Made by a program: the position numbers and the translations under genes
In this document: positions 7,128 through 14,163 of the stretch, in pieces
How positions within the stretch are numbered: position 1 is the stretch's first letter
Layout of the letters: each line of letters opens with the position of its first letter
DNA from: Acidimicrobiia bacterium
Lineage (GTDB): Bacteria; Actinomycetota; Acidimicrobiia; Spongiisociales; JAENVV01
DNA length: 14,317 nucleotides
NCBI GenBank assembly: GCA_020352575.1
Contig: CP070681.1
Coordinates: 1,576,500 to 1,590,816, forward strand
Direction: 5' to 3'
Notes under the pieces: generated by a model
Database searches by the model: none
What the model was told of the DNA's origin: nothing
The model's input: the letters and a program-made list of their open reading frames with translations, nothing else

Positions 7128-8780
7128 ATGCCGAACCGGAACCACGTCGCGGCCAAGACCCTGCTCGGTACGTTGCGCGCCCATGGCCTGACGCACGTCA
7201 TCGTCTCCCCTGGCTCACGGAACACACCTCTCGCCTACGCCGCCGGGTCGGTCGAAGGGCTGACGGTCCACTCGATCCTCGACGAGCGTTCAGCCGGTTT
7301 TGCAGGGATCGGGATGGCAAAGGCCACCGGCTCGGCGGTCGCGCTCATCTGCACCTCGGGCACGGCCGCCGCCGAGTACCTCCCAGCCGTGGTCGAGGCG
7401 AATCTCTCACGGGTCCCCCTCATCGTCCTCACCGCCGACCGCCCACCCGAACTGCGAGACGTCGGCGCACCGCAGGCGATCGACCAGATCGGTCTCTATG
7501 GCAGCCACGTCCACTGGTTCCACGAGCTCGGCGTCCCCGAGCCGACCGCCACGTGGATGGACGCGCTCGTGGGAACCGCAACTCGGGCGATGATGGAAGC
7601 GACCACATCGCCCGCAGGCCCGGTGCACCTCAATGTCCCGTTCCGCGATCCCCTCGGGCCAGTGCCCGACGAGACCGCCCCCACCCCGACGGGCGGCCCC
7701 GCGTGGGAGCACGTGGTGCCCCGGTCAGTCGATCGGGAGTCCGTCGATCGGGTCGTGTCACTGCTCGCCGACCGCCCGGTGGTGGTCTGCGGCGACGACT
7801 CCCCCGAGCAGGCTGCCGACCTCGCCGAAGCCCTCGGTTGGCCCCTCATCGCGGACCCCCTGTCCCCCACGGGCAGGGACCGAGCCATCGTCCACGGCGA
7901 CGTGCTCGCCCGACTCGACCTCCTCGACCGGCTCGACCCCACCGCCGTGCTCAGGTTCGGTGCCATCCCCACCTCCAAGGCGCTCATGGAGTGGATGGGC
8001 CGCCGTACCGACCTCCCCCAGGTCGTCGTCGATTCGGGTGGGTGGCGTGATCCACTCGCCTCCGGGAGCATCTTCCTCCGCACCGATCCGGGTTCGTTCG
8101 CGGCCCAACTCGAGGGCCAGGCGATTCGTGGCGCAGCCGGCTGGCGAGATCGGTGGGTCGCCGTCGACGAGGCGATCAGCGATGCCTTCTCGGACCTGCC
8201 ATGGCCGTCTGAACCGGGCGCCGCCCGAGCGGTGGTGGCCAACCGGAACGGCGCCGACCTCTGGGTCGGCTCCTCAATGCCGATTCGCGACGTGGACGCC
8301 TTCGGTGGTGCGACCGGACCGCGGGTCTTCGGCCACCGGGGCGCCAACGGGATCGATGGACTCCTCTCGGCCGCAACGGGCGACGCCGCCGCGACCGGCC
8401 AGCGCGTGGTCGCCCTCCTGGGCGACCTCACCCTCCTCCACGACGTCGGGGCCTTCGTGACCGCTGCCGGGCTCGGGGTGGACCTCACCATCGTGGTCGT
8501 GAACAACCTCGGCGGCGGAATCTTCCACTTCCTCCCGCAGGCAGACCAGCCCGGACCGTTCGACCTGCTCACCGCGCCGCACGGCCACGACCTCGGCGCA
8601 ATCGTCTCGGGGTTCGGGGCGACCTACCACCTCGCCCAGACCGAGGACGAGTTGCGGATCCGCATGGCAAAGGCAAAGGGGATCAGCGTGATCGAGGTGC
8701 GCACCGCTCGCGACGAGAACGTCGAAGTGCACCGGGACCTGTGGGAGCGGGCCCGGGAAGCCGTGGCCGGACTGGTCTAG
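7128..8780 (+). CDS. menD: MenD, SEPHCHC synthase of menaquinone synthesis
   Basis: This 550-residue thiamine-diphosphate enzyme is 2-succinyl-5-enolpyruvyl-6-hydroxy-3-cyclohexene-1-carboxylate synthase (EC 2.2.1.9), joining isochorismate with the succinic semialdehyde unit from 2-oxoglutarate. The N-terminal PYR domain has SPGSRNTPL (27-35) and the catalytic Glu53 in LDERSAGF. The ADRPPELRDVGAPQAIDQ motif is at about 103-120. The C-terminal PP domain has SSMPIRD (392-398), RGANGIDG (414-421) and the cofactor/metal motif GDLTLLHD to NN (442-470). Length matches the family (about 550). The start is the first in-frame ATG after the Nudix stop. The next enzyme upstream in the pathway, isochorismate synthase, lies directly after it on the opposite strand, with overlapping stops. 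Confidence 0.97.
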   Translation: MPNRNHVAAKTLLGTLRAHGLTHVIVSPGSRNTPLAYAAGSVEGLTVHSILDERSAGFAGIGMAKATGSAVALICTSGTAAAEYLPAVVEANLSRVPLIVLTADRPPELRDVGAPQAIDQIGLYGSHVHWFHELGVPEPTATWMDALVGTATRAMMEATTSPAGPVHLNVPFRDPLGPVPDETAPTPTGGPAWEHVVPRSVDRESVDRVVSLLADRPVVVCGDDSPEQAADLAEALGWPLIADPLSPTGRDRAIVHGDVLARLDLLDRLDPTAVLRFGAIPTSKALMEWMGRRTDLPQVVVDSGGWRDPLASGSIFLRTDPGSFAAQLEGQAIRGAAGWRDRWVAVDEAISDAFSDLPWPSEPGAARAVVANRNGADLWVGSSMPIRDVDAFGGATGPRVFGHRGANGIDGLLSAATGDAAATGQRVVALLGDLTLLHDVGAFVTAAGLGVDLTIVVVNNLGGGIFHFLPQADQPGPFDLLTAPHGHDLGAIVSGFGATYHLAQTEDELRIRMAKAKGISVIEVRTARDENVEVHRDLWERAREAVAGLV

Positions 8781-10075
8781 CTCTCGCCCAGGTGCCGGTG
8801 GAGCGCCCGGAACTTCCAGCGGGTCTCCTCGAGTTCCAGGGCCGGTTCGGAATCGGCGACGATGCCGGCACCGGCGTAGAGGCGACTCACCCCGCCCTCG
8901 AGGAGGGCACAACGGAGCGCCACCGAGATCTCACCGTCGCCGGTACCGGACACCCAACCGATGCCACCGGCGTACCAGCCCCGATCGAGTTCCTCGAGCT
9001 TGGCGATGCGCTGCATGGCCTCGGCTCGGGGCACACCGCCGACGGCCGGGGTCGGGTGGAGCGCCTCGGCGAGGCCGAACACGTCCACGCCATTGGACGG
9101 GGTGCCCTCGATATGGGTCACGAGGTGCTGGACGTGCCTGAACCGTTCCACCGACGGATCCGAGGCCACCACGCCCGAGGTGAGCGGCCGCAGCCTGGAG
9201 ACGATGTCGTCGACCATGATCCCATGCTCGGACAGGTCCTTCGTGGAGTCGAGGAGCCGAGCTGCGAGCTGCGTGTCCTCCGCACCGTTGCGGCCCCGCG
9301 GCGCCGTGCCGGCGAAGGGCACCGACCGGATGTGGCCATCGATCAGGGACACGAGCAGCTCGGGTGAGGCCCCGATGAAGGCTGCGCCCTCCCGACGCCA
9401 CCCGTACACGTACGAGCCCTGGTGCTCACCCGAAAGCAGTGCCAGGACATCGAATGGGCGCGGTGGCTCGTCCGATGAGATCACGAGCGAGCGGCCGAGG
9501 ACGACCTTCTGCAACTCGCCGTTGGCGATGAGTTCGATCGCCTCGGCCACATTGGCCACGTACTTCGACGACGACGGGTGCGACTCGACGTGGAGGTCGG
9601 ATGGGCTGTGGGCGACCGCTGGGTCGGGGGCCACCATTGCCTCAAGGCGGTCGACCAGGGCGGCGGGGTCCTCTTCGTCGGTCAGGGCAAGGATCAGTCG
9701 GGTACCCCCGTCGGTCCGCACCACGACGGCTCGCGGGATAACCAGGCGCAACGGGTCGAACGACGACCACTCGGGTGCAGTACTGCCATCGGGGTCGAAC
9801 GAGAAGCCCACGAAACACCTCGCCTCGGCGGGCAACCCGAGCTCGGCGAGTTGGCGGGAGGCGCTGGCGAACCGATCGGCGCCCAACCGGAGCGACCACG
9901 CCGTGCCGAGACCGGTCGCGGAACCGTCATGGGCGGTGTGGAAGAAGATGACCTCCGACCAGTCGTGTGCGGCCCGGGCCACCTGAATCGGGTCGACATC
10001 GTCGATTGCGACCTCATGCACGGTGAGGCCGGGTGAGGCAGCGAGCGACCTGAGGCTGGAGAGGTCGGCGAACAT
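8777..10075 (-). CDS. menF: Isochorismate synthase
   Basis: The 432-residue protein belongs to the chorismate-binding MST family and converts chorismate to isochorismate (EC 5.4.4.2). The general base Lys190 is in GELQKVVLGR. Other conserved parts are the GASPELLV strand (235-242), PFAGTAPRG (253-261), the HLVTHIEGT motif (327-335), LHPTPAVGG (349-357), DRGWYAGGIGW (374-384) and the C-terminal LYAGAGIVADSEP (399-411) followed by the glutamate-rich metal site. The family cannot be split cleanly into MenF and EntC by eye. The neighbouring menD and absence of siderophore genes favour the menaquinone role. Its TAG stop shares CTAG with the menD stop. A TACACT hexamer before its ATG suggests a leaderless promoter divergent from the SDR gene. 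Confidence 0.95.
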   Translation of the reverse strand: MFADLSSLRSLAASPGLTVHEVAIDDVDPIQVARAAHDWSEVIFFHTAHDGSATGLGTAWSLRLGADRFASASRQLAELGLPAEARCFVGFSFDPDGSTAPEWSSFDPLRLVIPRAVVVRTDGGTRLILALTDEEDPAALVDRLEAMVAPDPAVAHSPSDLHVESHPSSSKYVANVAEAIELIANGELQKVVLGRSLVISSDEPPRPFDVLALLSGEHQGSYVYGWRREGAAFIGASPELLVSLIDGHIRSVPFAGTAPRGRNGAEDTQLAARLLDSTKDLSEHGIMVDDIVSRLRPLTSGVVASDPSVERFRHVQHLVTHIEGTPSNGVDVFGLAEALHPTPAVGGVPRAEAMQRIAKLEELDRGWYAGGIGWVSGTGDGEISVALRCALLEGGVSRLYAGAGIVADSEPALELEETRWKFRALHRHLGES

Positions 10076-10083
10076 CGGCGAAG

Positions 10084-10089
10084 AGTGTA
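10084..10089 (-). promoter_or_regulatory. Candidate -10 box of menF
   Basis: Minus-strand TACACT ends eight bases before the menF ATG, and no Shine-Dalgarno sequence is seen. The surrounding nonamer CGTACACTC recurs before the tRNA-Leu gene. Confidence 0.42.
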
Positions 10090-10125
10090 CGAGGGGGCTC
10101 CCGGGTACGGATCACGGTGGCGTCC

Positions 10126-10131
10126 TATGGT
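10126..10131 (+). promoter_or_regulatory. Candidate -10 box for a leaderless SDR transcript
   Basis: TATGGT ends six bases before the ATG at 10138, with no ribosome binding site. This supports the ATG over the GTG at 10117. The region between this box and the divergent menF box (10090-10125) would hold both -35 elements and any shared operator. Confidence 0.45.
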
Positions 10132-10137
10132 CACGCC

Positions 10138-10899
10138 ATGGAGTTGTTCTCTCTCGATGGAAGGGTCGCCGTCGTCACCGGCGGCAACGGCGGTATCGGA
10201 CTGGGGATCGCCCGAGGGTTGGCCGAGGCGGGCGCCGACGTGGCCGTGTGGGCCCGCAACGAGGCGAAGTCGACCGACGCCGTGGCGGAGTTGCGGGGCC
10301 TCGGCGTTCGGGCCGAGGCGATCGCATGCGACGTCTCAGATGAAGAGGCGGTCGCAGACGCGACCGCCGAGACCGTCGAACGGCTCGGACGCATCGACGT
10401 AGCGGTGCTCAACGCCGGGGTGGCGGGGGTAGGCCGGCTCCCCGAGTTCCCCACCGAGGAGTGGGACCGCGTGCTCGACATCAACCTGCGGGGCGCCTTC
10501 TTCACGCTGCGGAGCGTGTCCGACCAGATGATCGAGCAGGGAGAGGGAGGGTCGATCATCGTGATCGGCTCGACCGGCGGAATACTCGGCAACTCGGTCT
10601 CGCCCCATTACTCCGCGTCGAAGGCTGCAGTCATGCAGATGGCGAAGGCGTTCGGGATCCAGCTCGCCCGTCACCGGATCAGGGTGAACTCGATCGCCCC
10701 GGGCTTCGTCGAGACGGAGATGACCGACGCGATGCGGAACCCCAAGTTCGAACAGATCATGATCGGGGCGCGCACCCCGATGCGGCGCTGGGGCCGTGCG
10801 GACGAGTTCGCCGGCCCTGCGGTGTTCCTCGCGTCGGACGCCTCCTCGTTCATGACGGGAGCCACCCTCGTCGTCGACGGGGGAATGCTGATCAGCTGA
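10138..10899 (+). CDS. Classical short-chain dehydrogenase/reductase (FabG-like)
   Basis: The 253-residue protein is a classical SDR. The Rossmann glycine motif TGGNGGIG lies at 14-21. The adenine-side CDV is at 64-66 and LNAG at 91-94. The catalytic tetrad is Asn116, Ser145, Tyr158 and Lys162 (YSASK). PGFVETEMTD follows at 188-197, and the C-terminal VVDGGM is typical. The end of strand beta-2 reads VWARNE with arginine and no acidic residue, which favours NADP(H). The substrate is unknown: candidates include 3-oxoacyl-ACP or -CoA and small ketones or alcohols. ATG 10138 is preferred over a GTG seven codons upstream because the family start MELFSLDGRVAVVTGG begins there. It converges with the stress-protein gene, leaving only three bases between stops. 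Confidence 0.94.
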   Translation: MELFSLDGRVAVVTGGNGGIGLGIARGLAEAGADVAVWARNEAKSTDAVAELRGLGVRAEAIACDVSDEEAVADATAETVERLGRIDVAVLNAGVAGVGRLPEFPTEEWDRVLDINLRGAFFTLRSVSDQMIEQGEGGSIIVIGSTGGILGNSVSPHYSASKAAVMQMAKAFGIQLARHRIRVNSIAPGFVETEMTDAMRNPKFEQIMIGARTPMRRWGRADEFAGPAVFLASDASSFMTGATLVVDGGMLIS

Positions 10900-10902
10900 T
10901 CG

Positions 10903-11331
10903 CTACTCCTCTTCGTGGTGCTTCACGATGAGGACGTTCGCCTTGGCGTACTGCAGGACCCGATGTCCGGTGCTGCCGAGCAGGAACGAGGCCAACTCAC
11001 CCCGACCCCGTGAGCCGAGGACGATGAGGTCGGGCTGCAACTCCTTCTCGGCGTCGAGGAGCGCGTCCGGCGGGTACCCACTCACCGTGTGGCGGTGAAC
11101 CGGGAAGTCCTCCCCCACCATCACGGCATCGACCATGTCCCAGACCGTCTCGGCCTGGGCGTCCTTGATCGACTCGACGTCGACGGGGACCCGGGCGACC
11201 GCGCTGAACAGCGCCGCCGACACGAACGAGGAGTAGACGACGTGGAGCTCCGCATCGAGCCGCTTGGCGAGGGCGAGCGCTTCCTCGAGTGCGGGACGGG
11301 ACACTGCATCGACGCCGACCATGATCCGCAT
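10903..11331 (-). CDS. Universal stress protein (UspA family), ATP-binding type
   Basis: The 142-residue protein is a single-domain USP. The first strand MRIMVGVDAV carries the nucleotide-contacting Asp8. The ATP-binding signature G-x2-G-x9-G-S is complete at 106-120 (GSRGRGELASFLLGS) and is followed by the final strand ANVLIV. Proteins of this type bind ATP and act in starvation, redox or dormancy responses, but the specific target is not predictable. The ATG has a perfect AGGAGG site five bases upstream. It lies 66 bases downstream of aceK on the same strand, so read-through is possible. A TAGGCT hexamer at 11358-11363 could give it its own promoter. Confidence 0.95.
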   Translation of the reverse strand: MRIMVGVDAVSRPALEEALALAKRLDAELHVVYSSFVSAALFSAVARVPVDVESIKDAQAETVWDMVDAVMVGEDFPVHRHTVSGYPPDALLDAEKELQPDLIVLGSRGRGELASFLLGSTGHRVLQYAKANVLIVKHHEEE

Positions 11332-11336
11332 CGGAA

Positions 11337-11342
11337 CCTCCT
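11337..11342 (-). promoter_or_regulatory. Strong ribosome binding site of the universal stress protein gene
   Basis: Minus-strand AGGAGG lies five bases before the ATG at 11331. It is the best Shine-Dalgarno match in the window and contrasts with its neighbours, which have none. Confidence 0.75.
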
Positions 11343-11357
11343 GTCGTCTCTCCCCAA

Positions 11358-11363
11358 AGCCTA
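11358..11363 (-). promoter_or_regulatory. Possible -10 box of the universal stress protein gene
   Basis: Minus-strand TAGGCT in the aceK-usp gap would give a leader of roughly 20 nt containing AGGAGG. No good -35 is visible, so cotranscription with aceK remains equally possible. Confidence 0.28.
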
Positions 11364-11397
11364 CGCGGGCGCATCCCGTCGGGTCTGAGCATCAGCT

Positions 11398-13131
11398 TCA
11401 GAGCCGCGCGGTCGCCTCGTAGGGGTAGATCGGGATGTGGGTCCCGGCATCGAGGGTGGCCTGCATGGCATGCCACCACTCCTCTTCGAACAGGTCGCCG
11501 TGTACCTCGAGGAAGGCGTCGCGCAAGTCACCGGTGAGCCCCAGGAACCGCTTCAGTTCCTCCGGGAAGATGTCATCGGGGCCCACCTGGAACCAGGGCT
11601 CGGAGGAGAGTTCGTCCTCGAACGACCTCGGTGCCGGCATGTGCCGGAAGTTGATCGACCGCAGGGTCGTGAGGTCGTCGTAGTCGTAGAACACCACGCG
11701 GCCGTGACGGGTCACCCCGAAGTTCTTGAGGAGCAGGTCGCCGGGGAAGACATCGTTGGAGGCGAGGTCCTTGATCGACCGGCCGAAGTCGACGACTGCG
11801 GCCCTGGCGTGGAGCGGCGATGCCTCCCGCACGTAGATGTCGAGTGGGATGACCCGGCGCTCGACGTAGAGGTGCTCGATCACGACCTCGTCCCCTTCGA
11901 TCCGCACCGTCTCGCCGCACTCCCCCGTCAGCTCGGCCAGCAGCTCTTCGTCGAAGCGCTCCACCGGGAACGAGAGGTGTTCGAACGACTGCACGTCCAT
12001 GAGGCGGCCACCGCGCTCGTGCTGGAACACGAGGGAGTACTTGTCCATGACCTCCTGGCGGGTGATCGTCTTGGGGTACCCGGGACGATCCCGGATCACC
12101 TTGAACACGTCGACGTGGCCGGGCAGGCCGAAGACCGCCATGACGAGGCCCTTCTTGCCCCTCGCCACCTCGAACTTGTCGGTCGACCCCTTCAGGTACC
12201 GCAGGAGGTCGCGGTAGAGCTCGGTCTTGCCGTGCTTGTTGGAGCCGATCGAGATGTAGAGCTCAGCGGTTCGCTTGCGTGGCATGAGCCGTCGGAGGAA
12301 CCGGACCACGTCGTAGGGCCGCGCAGCGTCGACGTGGAAGTACGACCGGGTGAACGAGAAGAGGATCGAGACCTCGTTCTCGTGGAGCAGCACTGCGTCG
12401 ACCTCGGCGCCGTCCTCCCGGTGCTCCACGGCGAGCACGAGCGGGAACTGCTCGGAAGCCGAGAGGATCCGACCCACCACATAGGCCGCCGCTCCCCTGT
12501 GGAAGACCATGTCGAGGACCTCTGCCCGCTCCACCGACGGGAGCGCACTTGCCCCGTGGAGCCGATCCCGGACGCGGGCGGCGACGGACGTGGCGTCGGA
12601 CGCCAGGTCGACGAACTCGACCCCGAGGTCTGCGTCCTCGAGGATGGACGTCACGAGGCCTTCGAGATCGGGCGTCCGCTCGTACGTCCTGATCACGGTG
12701 GTTCCGGCGGCGAGCGGCGGTACCTCGAAGTCGGTGTCGACGAACTCGATCTGGGGGTTCACACCGACCGTGTCGAACACCTTGCGGGTGATCGAGTTGA
12801 AGAAGGTCTCGGCGACCTCCCAGTCGTCCCTCGCCATGATGAGACCCGAGTACACGGCCTTCATCCCGGCCCACAGCATCGGGTCCTGGACGCGGCCGCC
12901 CAGCAGTGATCGGATCTCGTCGACTGCGGGACGGACTGCCTCGCCGTACAGCGAAAGCCGCTCGGACGTGTCCTTCTGCATCCCCGCCCAGTCGCGCTGC
13001 TGGAACCGGATCCGGGCTCGCCGTGTGACGATCAGCCAGCGGTCCGCGTAGTCCTCGAACGCCCGCAGGATCGACAAGGCCCCGAGGTTCGAGAGCCGTG
13101 AGTCGGAGAGCGCGGGAGGCGTCGTGGGCAT
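11398..13131 (-). CDS. aceK: Isocitrate dehydrogenase kinase/phosphatase
   Basis: The 577-residue protein aligns end to end, from memory, with E. coli AceK (578 residues; EC 2.7.11.5 and 3.1.3.-), the bifunctional enzyme that phosphorylates and dephosphorylates isocitrate dehydrogenase. By doing so it steers isocitrate into the glyoxylate bypass. The N-terminal regulatory half has AETFFNSITRKVFD and FSFTRSYFHV. The kinase core shows the ATP-site segment SIGSNKHGKTELYRD, the lysine in VFKVIRD, and FPGDLLLKNFGVTRHGRVV with the catalytic Asp465 and Asn470. FYDYDD contains the metal ligand Asp483. The last dozen or so residues of the E. coli protein are absent. No aceA or aceB is in view. The ATG lies 17 bases after tRNA-Leu and has no ribosome site; TAGCCT ends six bases upstream. 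The family is mainly proteobacterial, so transfer is possible. Confidence 0.97.
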   Translation of the reverse strand: MPTTPPALSDSRLSNLGALSILRAFEDYADRWLIVTRRARIRFQQRDWAGMQKDTSERLSLYGEAVRPAVDEIRSLLGGRVQDPMLWAGMKAVYSGLIMARDDWEVAETFFNSITRKVFDTVGVNPQIEFVDTDFEVPPLAAGTTVIRTYERTPDLEGLVTSILEDADLGVEFVDLASDATSVAARVRDRLHGASALPSVERAEVLDMVFHRGAAAYVVGRILSASEQFPLVLAVEHREDGAEVDAVLLHENEVSILFSFTRSYFHVDAARPYDVVRFLRRLMPRKRTAELYISIGSNKHGKTELYRDLLRYLKGSTDKFEVARGKKGLVMAVFGLPGHVDVFKVIRDRPGYPKTITRQEVMDKYSLVFQHERGGRLMDVQSFEHLSFPVERFDEELLAELTGECGETVRIEGDEVVIEHLYVERRVIPLDIYVREASPLHARAAVVDFGRSIKDLASNDVFPGDLLLKNFGVTRHGRVVFYDYDDLTTLRSINFRHMPAPRSFEDELSSEPWFQVGPDDIFPEELKRFLGLTGDLRDAFLEVHGDLFEEEWWHAMQATLDAGTHIPIYPYEATARL

Positions 13132-13137
13132 GGGGGG

Positions 13138-13143
13138 AGGCTA
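13138..13143 (-). promoter_or_regulatory. Candidate -10 box for a leaderless aceK transcript
   Basis: Minus-strand TAGCCT ends six bases before the aceK ATG and begins five bases after the tRNA-Leu 3' end. Any -35 would lie inside the tRNA gene. The six bases between are all C, so there is no Shine-Dalgarno sequence. Confidence 0.42.
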
Positions 13144-13148
13144 CGCCG

Positions 13149-13232
13149 TGCCCCGGGTGGGATTCGAACCCACATGCCCTTGCGGGCGGCCGGTTTTAAG
13201 CCGGCTCCGTATTCCAGTTCCGGCACCGGGGC
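13149..13232 (-). tRNA. tRNA-Leu, anticodon UAA
   Basis: The 84-nt minus-strand gene folds as a class II tRNA. The acceptor stem GCCCCGG pairs with CCGGGGC and is followed by discriminator A. The anticodon arm GCCGG-CUUAAAA-CCGGC gives anticodon UAA, at 13196-13198. A long variable arm GCCC-GCAA-GGGC follows, and the T arm is GUGGG-UUCGAAU-CCCAC. The variable arm, discriminator A and anticodon all indicate leucine. The 3' CCA is not encoded. Ppx lies upstream and aceK begins 17 bases downstream on the same strand. Confidence 0.96.
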
Positions 13233-13241
13233 GCCAGTGCG

Positions 13242-13247
13242 AGTGTA
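13242..13247 (-). promoter_or_regulatory. Candidate -10 box of tRNA-Leu
   Basis: Minus-strand TACACT ends nine bases before the first tRNA base, predicting a very short 5' leader. The nonamer CGTACACTC is identical to that before menF. No clear -35 is seen. The rest of the 55-bp ppx-tRNA gap shows only a small CGGG/CCCG hairpin with a four-base loop near 13272-13283. Confidence 0.35.
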
Positions 13248-13287
13248 CGGATCAGCGGTCGTTCGGCCCTGCGGGTCAACCCGGAAG

Positions 13288-14163
13288 TCAGCCCGCGAGG
13301 AGGTCGGCCATGAGGCCGTCGAGGAGGTCGTGCTCACTCACGATCGCCGACCCGGCCCCGGAAACCCGCAGTGCCGCCAACACCACGATCGCGCCGCCCA
13401 GCAGCATCGGTGCACGTGCTGGCTCGAGGCTCGGGATCGCTGCGGTCTGTTCGATGCTGAGGCCCGCAAGGTGCGACACGATCCGCTCCATGGCTTCGAC
13501 GGTGAGTTCGTGGTGATGCACGACGGCCCGGTCGTAGGACGGCAGGGCGAGGTCGATCGCCGCCAGGGCGGTGAACGTGCCGGCGACCCCGATGACACTT
13601 GCGGGCGGACGGCTGAGGGACACCGGACCCATGAGATCGAGAGCCGCCTCGATGGCCTGTGCGACATTCGCCGCGGGGCGGTCGGGGATGACCCGCTCGG
13701 TGAGGCGCACGGAGCCCACATCGACCGAGATCGCGTACTCGGGGCGATCGCTGCCGAGCACGAACTCTGTCGAGCCGCCACCGACGTCGATGACGAGCAC
13801 GGGATGGGCGAACGCGGCCGAGGTCGCGCCACGGAACGAGAGGTCGGCCTCGGTCGAACCGTCGATGACCCTTGGCCGGACCCCGAGGACTGCTTCGGCC
13901 CGGTCGAGGAACTCGTCCCGATTGGCGGCATCCCGGGTGGCGGAGGTGGCGACGGCCTCAACCCGTACCGGATCGCCGGCGTCCTCCATGAGTGCCGCCA
14001 GGCCGGCCACTGCCCTGTCGATGGCCTTGGGGAGGAACGCGCCCGCCGCGTCGACACCTTCGCCGAGTCGGACCACTCGGTGCCCCCGATAGGCCTCGAC
14101 ACCGTCGTCAGAGGCCAGGCACCGAACGGTGTTGGTGCCGATGTCGAAGACCGCTGACCGCAT
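13288..14163 (-). CDS. Ppx/GppA family exopolyphosphatase / guanosine pentaphosphatase
   Basis: The 291-residue protein is a short two-domain member of the ASKHA-fold Ppx/GppA family, which hydrolyses terminal phosphates of polyphosphate and/or pppGpp. Phosphate-binding loop 1 is DIGTNT (7-12). TSATRDAANR (73-82) follows. The catalytic glutamate is probably Glu105 in DGSTEADLSF, and DVGGGSTEF (126-134) is loop 2. GVAGTFTAL (202-210) and the C-terminal EHDLLDGL are also typical. Actinobacterial genomes carry short forms next to a DUF501 gene, exactly as here. Which of the two substrates it prefers cannot be told. The frame is open upstream, but the ATG at 14163 begins the conserved MRSAVFDIGTNT. 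It overlaps the DUF501 stop by one base (TGATG), so translation is probably coupled. Confidence 0.94.
   Translation of the reverse strand: MRSAVFDIGTNTVRCLASDDGVEAYRGHRVVRLGEGVDAAGAFLPKAIDRAVAGLAALMEDAGDPVRVEAVATSATRDAANRDEFLDRAEAVLGVRPRVIDGSTEADLSFRGATSAAFAHPVLVIDVGGGSTEFVLGSDRPEYAISVDVGSVRLTERVIPDRPAANVAQAIEAALDLMGPVSLSRPPASVIGVAGTFTALAAIDLALPSYDRAVVHHHELTVEAMERIVSHLAGLSIEQTAAIPSLEPARAPMLLGGAIVVLAALRVSGAGSAIVSEHDLLDGLMADLLAG

Noticed and set aside
10887..10896. Palindrome GCTGATCAGC at the end of the SDR gene
   Set aside because: It is ten bases, has no loop and no T-tract, and lies within coding sequence before the stop; it is probably chance.
11437..12909. A 490-codon plus-strand open frame opposite aceK
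   Set aside because: AceK on the other strand is unmistakable. This frame is rich in Val, Asp, Glu and His with no family motif, as expected of its complement.
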